DNA of 64,000 nt from Ruminococcus bromii (GTDB lineage: Bacteria; Bacillota; Clostridia; Oscillospirales; Acutalibacteraceae). Of the stretch, positions 17,129 through 25,235 are shown piece by piece. Both the position numbers and the translations under genes were made by a program. The stretch lies in the NCBI RefSeq assembly GCF_002834225.1, contig NZ_NNSR01000074.1, positions 1 through 64,000 of the forward strand, read 5' to 3'. Numbering within the stretch: position 1 is the stretch's first letter; the number at the start of each line of letters is the position of its first letter. The notes below the pieces were generated by a model, which was not told where the DNA came from, searched no databases, and was given only the letters and a program-made list of their open reading frames with translations.

Positions 17129-17548
17129 TCAGCCGTCAATATCGTCCTGTGTGATTTCGGAAAAATCGTCTGCGGATTCGCTCTTATCCTTTTTGAAAAC
17201 TCCCTTTACTTTTTTGAGAACATCAGGAATCATATTAACGAGCTTGTCGGCTGTACCTTCTTCACTATCAACGGAAACAAGCCTTACATCGCCCTGATAA
17301 ACGGTAAGAAAGGCAACAGGCTGAATAGTAACACCCGCACCGCTTCCGCCGCCAAAGCAGTCCTTGTTTTCTTTTTTTGTGGGCAAATCAGAACCGCCTG
17401 ACGCAAAGCCGTAGCTTACCTTTGAAACAGGAATGATGAGTGTACCGTCAGGCGAGGTAATTGGATCGCCGATGATAGTATTGACATCAATCATTTCCTT
17501 AATTTTTTCCATTGTAATATTCATCAGATTACCGATAGGATGTTCCAT
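17129..17548 (-). CDS. ytfJ: GerW-family sporulation protein YtfJ
   Basis: 139 residues from the ATG at 17548, which has AAAGGAG 8 nt upstream. The family pattern is clear: NTIIGDPITSPDGTLIIPVSK, then a glycine-rich GGGSGAGVTIQPVAFL. The C-terminus carries an acidic tail. YtfJ is made in the forespore and is needed for germination efficiency in Bacillus. It sits in the conserved order between a DUF2953 protein and dacF. Confidence 0.92.
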   Translation of the reverse strand: MEHPIGNLMNITMEKIKEMIDVNTIIGDPITSPDGTLIIPVSKVSYGFASGGSDLPTKKENKDCFGGGSGAGVTIQPVAFLTVYQGDVRLVSVDSEEGTADKLVNMIPDVLKKVKGVFKKDKSESADDFSEITQDDIDG

Positions 17549-17588
17549 AGCCATTCTCCTTTTTATATTTATATAAATCATCAGTTAT

Positions 17589-18209
17589 TTATAGTTCGTT
17601 TTTCACTTCTGCAAGAAGCTTAAGTCCCTTGATTCCGTGCTTAACAGCAAGACCGATAAGTCGGAATGCGAAAATTCTTGCGGCAAAGTCAAAGTTAATT
17701 TCAGTTTCTGCTTTTTCCGAAAAATTCGGATTTATGTCAACTCCGTAGCCTTTGCATTTTACAACACGGACAATTGTGCCTACTGCCGGATAAACAACGG
17801 CACAGTATTTGCCGTATTTTATAGCCGTATCAGCCGCATCGTCACCTGCAACGCTGATACTCAGCGAGAATTTTTTAATCAGTATGTGACTGAAAAAATC
17901 CTGCAATGCAGATACTGCAAGCTCTGCAACTTTTTTTATCAGGTTCAAAAGCCACTCAATACCGTATTTTTTTATAAGGCTCGGCTTTTTTTCTGTCGGT
18001 TTTTTAGACTGTTCGGTTTTCGGAGTTTGTTTTTTAACTTTCTTCTTCTTTTCTTTTTTAGGCTTTGCCGGCACAAGCTGCAGCTTTACAAAGCCGATAT
18101 ACACGGCGCACCAAAACTCCTCTTTATATGATGCACGCAAAGTAATCGGAATAAACATCACAAGCGCAACAAACAGAGCAATTCCGAGTAAAATATATAA
18201 CCAAAGCAA
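17589..18209 (-). CDS. DUF2953 membrane protein (YtfI-like)
   Basis: 206 residues. An N-terminal membrane helix (LWLYILLGIALFVALVMFIP) is followed by a Lys/Pro-rich stretch and a domain matching the DUF2953 proteins encoded between scpB and ytfJ in many spore formers. Function is not established; the conserved linkage to ytfJ suggests a sporulation role. Confidence 0.8.
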   Translation of the reverse strand: MLWLYILLGIALFVALVMFIPITLRASYKEEFWCAVYIGFVKLQLVPAKPKKEKKKKVKKQTPKTEQSKKPTEKKPSLIKKYGIEWLLNLIKKVAELAVSALQDFFSHILIKKFSLSISVAGDDAADTAIKYGKYCAVVYPAVGTIVRVVKCKGYGVDINPNFSEKAETEINFDFAARIFAFRLIGLAVKHGIKGLKLLAEVKNEL

Positions 18210-18227
18210 GGGTATTCCCCCTAATTT

Positions 18228-18842
18228 TTACTGTTTGTCATCAGGCTGTATCGAAAACAAATCCATCTGTTCTCCGCCGTTTTCTGTCTTTTCCTGTTCT
18301 TCACCGTTTTCTTCGGACTCCTTGTCCTCTTCACTTTCGGGAAGCGGAGGAAGCTCGTCAAGACTTGAAATGTTAAAGCAACGCAAAAAGTTTTCGGTTG
18401 TGCCGTAAAGCAACGGTCTGCCGGGTAGCTCAAGTCTGCCCTTTTCTTCAACAAGTCCCTTTGTTGTCAAACTGCCGATTACACCACTGCAGTCAACACC
18501 GCGCACCTGCTCGACAAAAGCCTTTGTAACAGGCTGATTGTATGCAACAACCGCAAGGACTTCAAGAGCCGCCTGTGAAAGCGGAGTGTTCCTCCTCAAA
18601 TCCATAACGGTACGAATCTGCGGAGCAAATTCCTTTTTTGAAACCATCTGACAGGAATTGTCAAGCAATATTATAGTTATTCCCCGTCCTGCCGCCTCAT
18701 AATCATCAATCAGTGCAGAAATATGCTCTTTAACCTTTTTTTCGGAAATTTCAAGTGCCTGCGCTATTCGGGAAAATTCAACCGACGCACCGTTTGCGAA
18801 CAAAATCGCCTCAATCGCACCACGAATATTTTCAACAGCCAT
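18228..18842 (-). CDS. scpB: Segregation and condensation protein B
   Basis: 204 residues with two winged-helix domains (PLSQAALEVLAVVAYNQPVTK is the hallmark start of the second, quoted in part here as EVLAVVAYNQPVTK) and a Glu-rich, probably disordered tail. ScpB bridges the kleisin ScpA in the SMC condensin complex. Its ATG overlaps the scpA stop (TAATG), so the two subunits are translationally coupled. Confidence 0.95.
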   Translation of the reverse strand: MAVENIRGAIEAILFANGASVEFSRIAQALEISEKKVKEHISALIDDYEAAGRGITIILLDNSCQMVSKKEFAPQIRTVMDLRRNTPLSQAALEVLAVVAYNQPVTKAFVEQVRGVDCSGVIGSLTTKGLVEEKGRLELPGRPLLYGTTENFLRCFNISSLDELPPLPESEEDKESEENGEEQEKTENGGEQMDLFSIQPDDKQ

Positions 18843-19615
18843 TACTGCACCTCCTCATTTTCTTTGTTTTCGTCCTCGCCAGCCTGCGGCAAAGGCATTG
18901 CGTTTTTATCCTCAATCATATGAACAACGGCATTTTCACCACTGCCCTCAATTCTGATACGCTTACCCTTTACAAGCTCCAGCGTTGCAAGAAATGTTGC
19001 CACAAGGTCGCTTTTGCCCTCGCACACCTCAAAAATTTCGTGATATTCAAGCCTTTTGCCGTGCCAGAGTCTTCTCATAAGATGGATAATCTTACTGTTT
19101 ACCGACACGATTTTATGCGACACAATACCCGAAAATGCGTCTTTTGACGGTGGAAGCTTACGCTTGCCCCGTCCGACTGCGCTGACATATGCCTTTGCAA
19201 TATCCTCACTCGGATGAATACGGTTGTAAGTCAAGTCAAATTCAACGGGAGAAGCCTCTCTGTAAAAGCTGTCAAAGTCATAAATATCGCCGAGTTTTGC
19301 CGCCATTTCACGGCAGACTGCATATTCAAGAAGCTGTCCCGAAAGTTCTTTCTTGAGCTCTTCAGCCTCTTCCTCATATTTTGGCAGGAGCATTACAGAC
19401 TTGATATATACAAGCCTTGATGCCATTGTCAGAAATTCCGATGCGATATCCATCTGATTTTCCTGCATCATATTAATCTGCTCCATGTACTGGTCGAGCA
19501 ATTCGGAAATGCTGATGTCGTAAATATCTATTTTGTTTTTAGAAATCAGCGTCAGCAACAGGTCAAGAGGTCCTTCAAATGCCGACAGCTTGTATTGAAG
19601 TTGTTGTGTTTCCAT
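18842..19615 (-). CDS. scpA: Segregation and condensation protein A (kleisin)
   Basis: 257 residues. The N-terminal FEGPLDLLLTLISKNKIDIYD is the family signature, and the C-terminal winged helix (SDLVATFLATLELVK) contacts the SMC head. It forms the SMC-ScpA-ScpB condensin that compacts and segregates the chromosome. It lies between the M50 protease gene and scpB. Confidence 0.96.
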   Translation of the reverse strand: METQQLQYKLSAFEGPLDLLLTLISKNKIDIYDISISELLDQYMEQINMMQENQMDIASEFLTMASRLVYIKSVMLLPKYEEEAEELKKELSGQLLEYAVCREMAAKLGDIYDFDSFYREASPVEFDLTYNRIHPSEDIAKAYVSAVGRGKRKLPPSKDAFSGIVSHKIVSVNSKIIHLMRRLWHGKRLEYHEIFEVCEGKSDLVATFLATLELVKGKRIRIEGSGENAVVHMIEDKNAMPLPQAGEDENKENEEVQ

Positions 19616-19656
19616 AGATAATTTCTTTGTTGTAATTTTTGTTGCGGATGATTAAA

Positions 19657-20355
19657 TTAACCGACAAACGGCATATACGGCAGGCTTGCAAGCCAGCTGA
19701 TGAAGTTGAGAATCTGATTGCTCACCCAGTTAATCGGTGTGTTGAGAACTCCTACATAAAGGAGAACAAAAAGACCGATGAAGAAATACATCTGATATCT
19801 GTAAAAAAACTCAACAGCCTTGTCGGGCAAAAATACAAAGAGAACCTTTGAACCGTCAAGCGGAGGAATGGGAATAAGGTTGAACACTGCAAGTCCGACA
19901 TTGCACGAAATGTAGAAGCTCAAGAATTGAACAACATATCCTCCGATTGTCGAAAGCGGAAATGCGCCTGTAAAAAGGATAATCGGATAATAAATGAGAA
20001 GTCCTGCCAATGCGGCAACGATATTTGCAATCGGTCCCATAATTGCGGTGATTGCCATACCGACCTTTGGATTTTTAAAATTTCTCGGATCAATCGGAAC
20101 AGGCTTTGCCCAACCGAATCCGAACAAAAGCATACACAAGGCACCCATAGGGTCAATGTGGCTGAGCGGATTGAGTGAAAGTCTGCCTCTGCCCTTTACA
20201 GCCTTGTCGCCGAGAAGTGACGCCGTGAAAGCGTGCGCCCATTCATGGAATGGGAGAATTAAAAATATGATGACAAGCACAGCCAATATTTCGGCAATTA
20301 CGGCACCGAAGTCGAGATTTCCGTTTCTGATTCCGTTAAGTAATAATGAGAGCAT
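19657..20355 (-). CDS. Site-2 protease family (M50) membrane metallopeptidase
   Basis: 232 residues with about five hydrophobic helices. The zinc motif HEWAH is at about residues 42-46, and the third ligand motif NLIPIPPLDG lies near residue 165, as in YwhC/SpoIVFB-like rhomboid-size proteases. Members cleave substrates within the membrane. It is the first gene of the series running to rluB. Confidence 0.9.
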   Translation of the reverse strand: MLSLLLNGIRNGNLDFGAVIAEILAVLVIIFLILPFHEWAHAFTASLLGDKAVKGRGRLSLNPLSHIDPMGALCMLLFGFGWAKPVPIDPRNFKNPKVGMAITAIMGPIANIVAALAGLLIYYPIILFTGAFPLSTIGGYVVQFLSFYISCNVGLAVFNLIPIPPLDGSKVLFVFLPDKAVEFFYRYQMYFFIGLFVLLYVGVLNTPINWVSNQILNFISWLASLPYMPFVG

Positions 20356-20413
20356 AAGAGCCTCCTTAAATTCAAAATTTTAGGTAACAATCGTGTAACT
20401 ATATTTATTTTTA

Positions 20414-20442
20414 ATTATATAATATATCGTCAAAAATTACAA
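20414..20442 (-). promoter_or_regulatory. Promoter of the M50-scpAB-ytfIJ-dacF-rluB series
   Basis: Minus-strand TTGTAA (20442-20437) and TATAAT (20419-20414) with a 17-nt spacer, 58 nt upstream of the protease gene. Confidence 0.6.
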
Positions 20443-20478
20443 GAGCAAAAAACAAGTTAAGAAATTTTCAAAAAACAC

Positions 20479-20507
20479 TTGCATTTTTTCTCAATTTCTG
20501 TTATTAT
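20479..20507 (+). promoter_or_regulatory. Promoter of rpmB
   Basis: TTGCAT (20479-20484) and TATTAT (20502-20507) with a 17-nt spacer, 47 nt before the rpmB start. Confidence 0.6.
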
Positions 20508-20554
20508 AACAAAGTTAGAAATAGAATTAGTTTTCTTTAAGGAGGTGCAGACGC

Positions 20555-20743
20555 ATGGCAAAATGTGAATTCTGCGGTAAGGATGTAAAGTTCGGTATTA
20601 AGGTATCTCACTCACACAGAAGATCAAACAGAACATGGAAGCCCAACGTACAGCGTGTTAAGGCTATTGTTGACGGTTCACCAAAGCGTGTATATGCTTG
20701 CACCCGTTGTTTGCGTTCAGGTAAGGTTACCAGAGCTAACTGA
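20555..20743 (+). CDS. rpmB: Ribosomal protein L28
   Basis: 62 residues, complete. The cysteine pairs CEFC (residues 4-7) and CTRC near the C-terminus mark the zinc-binding form of L28. It belongs to the large ribosomal subunit. A strong AAGGAGGTG ribosome site precedes the ATG, and a textbook terminator follows. It is a lone gene between two divergent surface or processing regions. Confidence 0.97.
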   Translation: MAKCEFCGKDVKFGIKVSHSHRRSNRTWKPNVQRVKAIVDGSPKRVYACTRCLRSGKVTRAN

Positions 20744-20757
20744 TTTTACAGATTACG

Positions 20758-20797
20758 AAACAGCTCCACTAAAAAATAGTGGAGCTGTTTTTTTGTA
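20758..20797 (+). terminator. rpmB terminator
   Basis: Perfect 14-bp arms (20758-20771, 20777-20790), a 5-nt loop and a run of T. Confidence 0.9.
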
Positions 20798-20834
20798 TTT
20801 TTATCAGGATTTTAAACCTCAATCATGGCACAGA

Positions 20835-20867
20835 AAGAGGGCTGACCTTTGTTTGGTCAGCCCTCTT
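20835..20867. terminator. Terminator of the 528-residue cohesin-protein gene
   Basis: Perfect 13-bp GC-rich arms (20835-20847 and 20855-20867), 22 nt past the stop on the minus strand, with a short T run. Confidence 0.75.
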
Positions 20868-20889
20868 AATTATTAGTCTTTATCAGCCG

Positions 20890-22476
20890 TTAAAGGATTT
20901 CTTCCTTCTTGCGGAGAACGAACATTACACAAGTTGAGCCGATGAGAAGTGTAAGAATTACAACAGCCAGAGGAGCTTCACCTGTCTGGACAACGCCGTC
21001 ATTGCCGCCGTTGCTGTCGGGTGTATCGGGAGTGTCGGATGTTGAATTGATTTTCTCTGTTACAAATTCTGTCGCAGAAGTCTGCGCAGGGATTTGCGTT
21101 GGTTTCTCGGTTGAAGCCGCTTGAGAAGTCGCTGTTGAAGATTCTGTTGACGGAGCCTCTGTCGTTTCAACCGTAGTAGGAGCAGTAGTTGTAGCAGGCT
21201 CAACATAAGTTGAAAGTGTAAGCATTGTAGAAAGGTCAACCTTTGCAGCGGCAACAGGGTCTTTTTTTACAATTTCCTTATCGACAAGAACAACTTCCTT
21301 GTCACTGTCTGTCATTTCGGTGTCAGGATCAAGCTCAGAAACACGAAGTACCTGAACAACAAGGTCAACAGTTGTAGAAACCGGAGCGACCTTTGAAATA
21401 TCCTTTACATCAAAAACAATCCTTGCAAAAGGAGTTTTTTCACTGAAATTATAGAGCGAAAGGTCGCTTGCACAGAATCTAACATAACCTGTGCCGTCAT
21501 CCTCATCACACAAGTTGACATAAGCGCCCTTGCCGTTCATTACAGGACAAACAGATTTTACATTGTTATCTTTTGAAAGGGAAAGAATTGCCGTGTCATA
21601 CGAAATGTACCACTGCGTGTCAAGAACATTCTCAGCGGACTCTAAATTGTATGTAACCGTTACCTGATTTGTAGTCGGGTTGTACTGTGCAGTTGCCATC
21701 GGAAAATAATTTGATGTTGCATTAACTGTGAGTGCAAGCGAAGAAGCTTCGGAAGGCGAAGTTGCAGCAGTTGATTCGACAGCAGACTCTGTAGCCGCCG
21801 GTTCTGTCGCAGCTTTTGCGGAAGGAGCAGTTGTTGTTTCCTCCAAGGCAGTGTATTCTGTGGGAAACACACCGTCTTCGCCGTAATAATCACCGCTCTT
21901 AAGCTTTTCCTTTACAGGAACAGTACCGTACTCGCCGTTACCGTAGTAGTAGAACCATTCACCTGAACAGACTGATTTGCCCTCATCGTCAACAGATGTG
22001 CTGTCGGGATTGATGACATAAATCATATTATCAAAGTTTTTTACACCTTCAGGATAATAGGCGGATTTTTTAGCATCATAACCGACCAAAGCTATATCGG
22101 TTGTCTTATAAGCAGGAGCAATCTCAGAATTGCTTGAGCCATCAGCTCCGTCAATAACATTATTCCAGATTACATTGTCAACATCCGTCGGAACATCACA
22201 ATAGTATACATTCGGGACATCGGCTTTCTGAGCACAGTAACCGGGGAAAGCAGAAGGGCTGTCAGAACCGCTCTGCCAAAAAATATCTGTATCTGATGCG
22301 AACTCGTTTTCCCAGTAAGCAGGTTTATAGAAATATATACGGTAAGTCTTCGTGCCTTCAGAAGGAACATATCTGCCTTCATCGTCCGTATCGGCAGAAA
22401 CGCTGACTGCAGCAACTGCAATCATTGCCATTGTAAGCATAACAGCCAATAAAAGACTTATAACTTTTTTGGACAT
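20890..22476 (-). CDS. Surface scaffoldin: CBM25/26-like module, cohesin, VQTG anchor
   Basis: 528 residues from the ATG at 22476 (AAGGAGG 9 nt upstream). In order: a signal peptide (to about SVSADT), a CBM25/26-like starch-binding region (TYRIYFYKPAYW, then FPGYCAQK, then NVIWNNVI; residues about 30-215), a cohesin-type domain (about 245-420; LALTVNATSNYFP through FDVKDISK), a Thr/Pro/Glu-rich spacer, and GVVQTGE followed by a hydrophobic helix and RKKEEIL. This layout fits a wall-attached amylosome protein that holds dockerin enzymes next to starch. The binding partners and the cohesin class are inferred. It is a single-gene transcript with its own promoter and terminator. Confidence 0.8.
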   Translation of the reverse strand: MSKKVISLLLAVMLTMAMIAVAAVSVSADTDDEGRYVPSEGTKTYRIYFYKPAYWENEFASDTDIFWQSGSDSPSAFPGYCAQKADVPNVYYCDVPTDVDNVIWNNVIDGADGSSNSEIAPAYKTTDIALVGYDAKKSAYYPEGVKNFDNMIYVINPDSTSVDDEGKSVCSGEWFYYYGNGEYGTVPVKEKLKSGDYYGEDGVFPTEYTALEETTTAPSAKAATEPAATESAVESTAATSPSEASSLALTVNATSNYFPMATAQYNPTTNQVTVTYNLESAENVLDTQWYISYDTAILSLSKDNNVKSVCPVMNGKGAYVNLCDEDDGTGYVRFCASDLSLYNFSEKTPFARIVFDVKDISKVAPVSTTVDLVVQVLRVSELDPDTEMTDSDKEVVLVDKEIVKKDPVAAAKVDLSTMLTLSTYVEPATTTAPTTVETTEAPSTESSTATSQAASTEKPTQIPAQTSATEFVTEKINSTSDTPDTPDSNGGNDGVVQTGEAPLAVVILTLLIGSTCVMFVLRKKEEIL

Positions 22477-22528
22477 TTTAAATATCCTCCTTATGAATTT
22501 CCGACACCATACTTGCATCTGTATGCTT

Positions 22529-22557
22529 ATTATAGTATAAAACACAGTAAAAATCAA
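22529..22557 (-). promoter_or_regulatory. Promoter of the 528-residue cohesin-protein gene
   Basis: Minus-strand TTGATT (22557-22552) and TATAAT (22534-22529), 17-nt spacer. The rest of the 22477-22779 gap holds only A/T-rich leader sequence and the terminator of the next gene. Confidence 0.7.
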
Positions 22558-22716
22558 GTGTTACAGGGAATTTTGAGTCTTAATCTCAATGTAATAACAA
22601 CCAAATTTTTGTGTTAAATTCCACCAAATTTGCATTTTACGGAATTTTGGCATATTTTCATACGTAATTTCCGCTTATTCAGTCATACATAAGAGAACAA
22701 ATAATAAACAGTAAAG

Positions 22717-22743
22717 CAAAAATGCCCTCCGATTGGAGGGCAT
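22717..22743 (-). terminator. Terminator of the Asn-rich surface-protein gene
   Basis: Arms ATGCCCTCC (22722-22730) and GGAGGGCAT (22735-22743), 4-nt loop, T5 on the minus strand. Confidence 0.85.
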
Positions 22744-22779
22744 AAGCAATTATATTTATATATAATTATTCAAGTGAGA

Positions 22780-23934
22780 TTATTCAAATCTCTTGCGTGT
22801 GTAAAGAACTGCACCGCCTGCAATAAGAACAACTGCGAGAGCTGCAGCTGCTGTTGCAACGCCTGTCTGAACTGCGCCGTTGTCACTTGTAGGTGTTGTG
22901 TCTGATGTAGAAACTGAATCTGCTGAAGATGTAGCATTCTTATCAGGAGCGGGAACTGTAGCAGTTGGGTTTGTGTTGCCACCGTTGTTGTTGGCACCGT
23001 TATTGTTGGCACCGTTGTTGTTGCCACCGTTGTTGTTGTTGCCACCGTTATTGTTGCCGCCGTTGTTGTCGTCCGGAACTTGTGGCTTATTCGGCTGTAT
23101 AGGTGTAGCAGGTTTAGCATCTTTGTCAAGAACATTGACTACACCATTATCCTTAGCCATTTCATAGTTAGGAAGTCCGCCGTACTCATATTTGCCATCT
23201 GCGTTCTTACCATAGAAGAAGTAGAAGTTACCGCCGTAAGATACCTTACCGCTGAGATCATTAACATCAGAGTTTTCAGGATCAATAACGAAAATCATGT
23301 TATCGAATGTCATTGAGATACCGAGGTCATACTCTGTCTCGATAAAGAAGTTATCCTTGAAGTTGCCGAGGAACGACTTATCATTACCTACAACAGCCTC
23401 TTCAGCCTTTGTCCAGAACTCACCGTCTAACATATTGTCATAGTATTCGTCATCACCATCCGAATAGTACTGACAAGTCGCATCCTTTGTCTGAGCAGCA
23501 GCCTCGAACTGTTCCTTGCTGTACTGATAAGTTACTTTACCTGACTTATCAGTAGTTTTCTCACCGCCGTTAAGGAAGTTGTTGAAAATAATATTAGGTG
23601 CATCTGCAGGAAGGTCAATATAGAAGAGGTTAGCGTCTGCATCGTAAACCTGCATCTTGTATCCCGGCCACGGAGCACCCTTTGCAGAACCGTCTTTAGC
23701 CTCGCAAGCGTCTGTACCGCTCCACCAGTATGCACCGGCGTCTGATGCATTGAACTTTTCACTCTTCCATGACTCAGGCATAAAGAAGTATATTCTGTGT
23801 GTTTCTGTTACGCCCTCACTCGGAACGTAGCGACCATCCTTGTCAATAGCTGCTGAAACGCTTACAACACCTACAACTGCAAGTGAAGCAACGAGAACAC
23901 ATGACAAAATGATACTAATAAGTTTTTTTGACAT
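22780..23934 (-). CDS. Surface starch-binding protein with Asn/Gly-rich stalk, VQTG anchor
   Basis: 384 residues from the ATG at 23934 (GGAGGAG upstream). Signal peptide, then a domain closely related to the N-terminal module of the 528-residue protein (YVPSEG, THRIYFFMPESW, WPGYKM, NIIFNNFLNGG), of CBM25/26 type. A repeat stalk of NNGGNNN and NNGA units (about residues 295-325) follows, then a Thr/Ser spacer and GAVQTGV, a hydrophobic helix and TRKRFE. There is no cohesin, so it would be a display protein that binds starch on its own. Own promoter and terminator. Confidence 0.78.
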   Translation of the reverse strand: MSKKLISIILSCVLVASLAVVGVVSVSAAIDKDGRYVPSEGVTETHRIYFFMPESWKSEKFNASDAGAYWWSGTDACEAKDGSAKGAPWPGYKMQVYDADANLFYIDLPADAPNIIFNNFLNGGEKTTDKSGKVTYQYSKEQFEAAAQTKDATCQYYSDGDDEYYDNMLDGEFWTKAEEAVVGNDKSFLGNFKDNFFIETEYDLGISMTFDNMIFVIDPENSDVNDLSGKVSYGGNFYFFYGKNADGKYEYGGLPNYEMAKDNGVVNVLDKDAKPATPIQPNKPQVPDDNNGGNNNGGNNNNGGNNNGANNNGANNNGGNTNPTATVPAPDKNATSSADSVSTSDTTPTSDNGAVQTGVATAAAALAVVLIAGGAVLYTRKRFE

Positions 23935-23981
23935 TTGAATCTCCTCCAAAAAAAATTTCCGATATCTATCGGTATGCACTA

Positions 23982-24010
23982 ATTATATAACAAAAAATTG
24001 AAAAATGCAA
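23982..24010 (-). promoter_or_regulatory. Promoter of the Asn-rich surface-protein gene
   Basis: Minus-strand TTGCAT (24010-24005) and TATAAT (23987-23982) with a 17-nt spacer. Confidence 0.7.
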
Positions 24011-24031
24011 TCTTTTTAATTTATATGGAAG

Positions 24032-24070
24032 CAAAAAAATACACAAAATTGAAGTTACAATTTTGTGTAT
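24032..24070 (-). terminator. Terminator of the single-cohesin membrane-protein gene
   Basis: Perfect 13-bp arms (24058-24070 and 24039-24051), 6-nt loop, T7 following on the minus strand. Confidence 0.85.
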
Positions 24071-24116
24071 TTAGCGACAATATATGAATTTTTATCTATT
24101 AAACTCAAAGAAGATA

Positions 24117-24995
24117 TCAATTTTCGTTATTTTCGTCCGAATTTACATTACCTAACGAATCCGATTTTTTCTTATCGTCTTTCTTCTTTACAAGAATTAT
24201 CGCACCTGCTGCAAGCAATACGACCGCTATCGCAACGATGATAATAATTGTTGTGCTTGAACCCGAACCCGAACCGTTTGTTGATGTTTCAACAGTCTTT
24301 GTAACATCAACAACTGAAGTGCTTTTCTGGGTTGTAATGTATCTTTTCTCAACAATTACAGATTTATGGTCATCTTTGTTAGGAGTATTCTCCTCACCCA
24401 TACCGTCAACATAGTTTATGAAGTCACCTTGAAGTTTGTTTTCGCTTGCTTTCTTTTCATCAACGATCGGAACTGCATCCTGCTTAACCTCTTCACCGTT
24501 TACCCAAAGCTTACAGGTAATCTTATAAGACTTTAGGTAAGTCATATCATCACCGTAGATGTCAGAAATAAAGTATGAAAGATCGGTTTCACCGCCCTTG
24601 AGAACCTTAAATTCTGCGGAAACAAGAGATTTGTTTGAATTAAGCGTCACAGGGTTCTGTACATCTGTCCATGTAAAGATGTAATAATTCTTCAAAGCCG
24701 TGTTGCCCACTGAGTTAGGAAAGCTTTCACATTTAACCGAATCAGCATCCATTTTTAAATAAGCGTCATCATAGAAGAAGCTCATCTGAATGCCGATTAC
24801 CTTTTCATTGGTCTGCGACATATAGACCGCATACTTTACAGTATCACCAACCTTGGCAGTTACGGAATCTTTGTCATCAGACGAGATTTTGATTTTCAAA
24901 TCATCATCGGCAGCATTAACAGGAATACAAAAGCATGACGCTGTCATAATTGCGACAAATAGAATTGAAAGAATACTTTTTATTTTTTTAGACAT
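24117..24995 (-). CDS. Membrane-anchored cohesin-domain protein
   Basis: 292 residues from the ATG at 24995 (AAAGGA 9 nt upstream; the ATG 9 nt earlier abuts the ribosome site). Signal peptide, then one cohesin-like beta-sandwich (about residues 30-175; GDTVKYAVYMSQTNEKVIG, LVSAEFKVLKGGETDLSY), a linker, then a Gly/Ser stretch, a transmembrane helix and a KKKDDKKK tail continuing into about 15 acidic residues. It lacks the VQTG motif of its neighbours, so it is anchored by the membrane helix. It probably docks one dockerin protein close to the membrane. Confidence 0.75.
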   Translation of the reverse strand: MSKKIKSILSILFVAIMTASCFCIPVNAADDDLKIKISSDDKDSVTAKVGDTVKYAVYMSQTNEKVIGIQMSFFYDDAYLKMDADSVKCESFPNSVGNTALKNYYIFTWTDVQNPVTLNSNKSLVSAEFKVLKGGETDLSYFISDIYGDDMTYLKSYKITCKLWVNGEEVKQDAVPIVDEKKASENKLQGDFINYVDGMGEENTPNKDDHKSVIVEKRYITTQKSTSVVDVTKTVETSTNGSGSGSSTTIIIIVAIAVVLLAAGAIILVKKKDDKKKSDSLGNVNSDENNEN

Positions 24996-25024
24996 TTTTT
25001 TCATTCCTTTAGTTTGATGTTTCT

Positions 25025-25053
25025 ATTATATATCATTACAAAAAAAATTTCAA
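25025..25053 (-). promoter_or_regulatory. Promoter of the membrane-anchored cohesin gene
   Basis: Minus-strand TTGAAA (25053-25048) and TATAAT (25030-25025), 17-nt spacer. Confidence 0.7.
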
Positions 25054-25145
25054 TGAATATATTCACAATTTTCAATGAATTTTGTGTGAAAATTTACGAC
25101 CAAAATTTTCGACTGCAAAAACATCCAATTAAAAGGAGGTTAAAC

Positions 25146-25174
25146 AAAAACACCCCTCGGAGCACCGAGGGGTG
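25146..25174 (-). terminator. Terminator of the 1191-residue scaffoldin gene
   Basis: CACCCCTCGG (25151-25160) pairs with CCGAGGGGTG (25165-25174) around a 4-nt loop, then TTTTTGTTT on the minus strand. Confidence 0.9.
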
Positions 25175-25235
25175 AAAAATTATTTTTTTAAAACCGTCAA
25201 CATCGTCAACAATTTTTTACAATCAGAAATTCAAA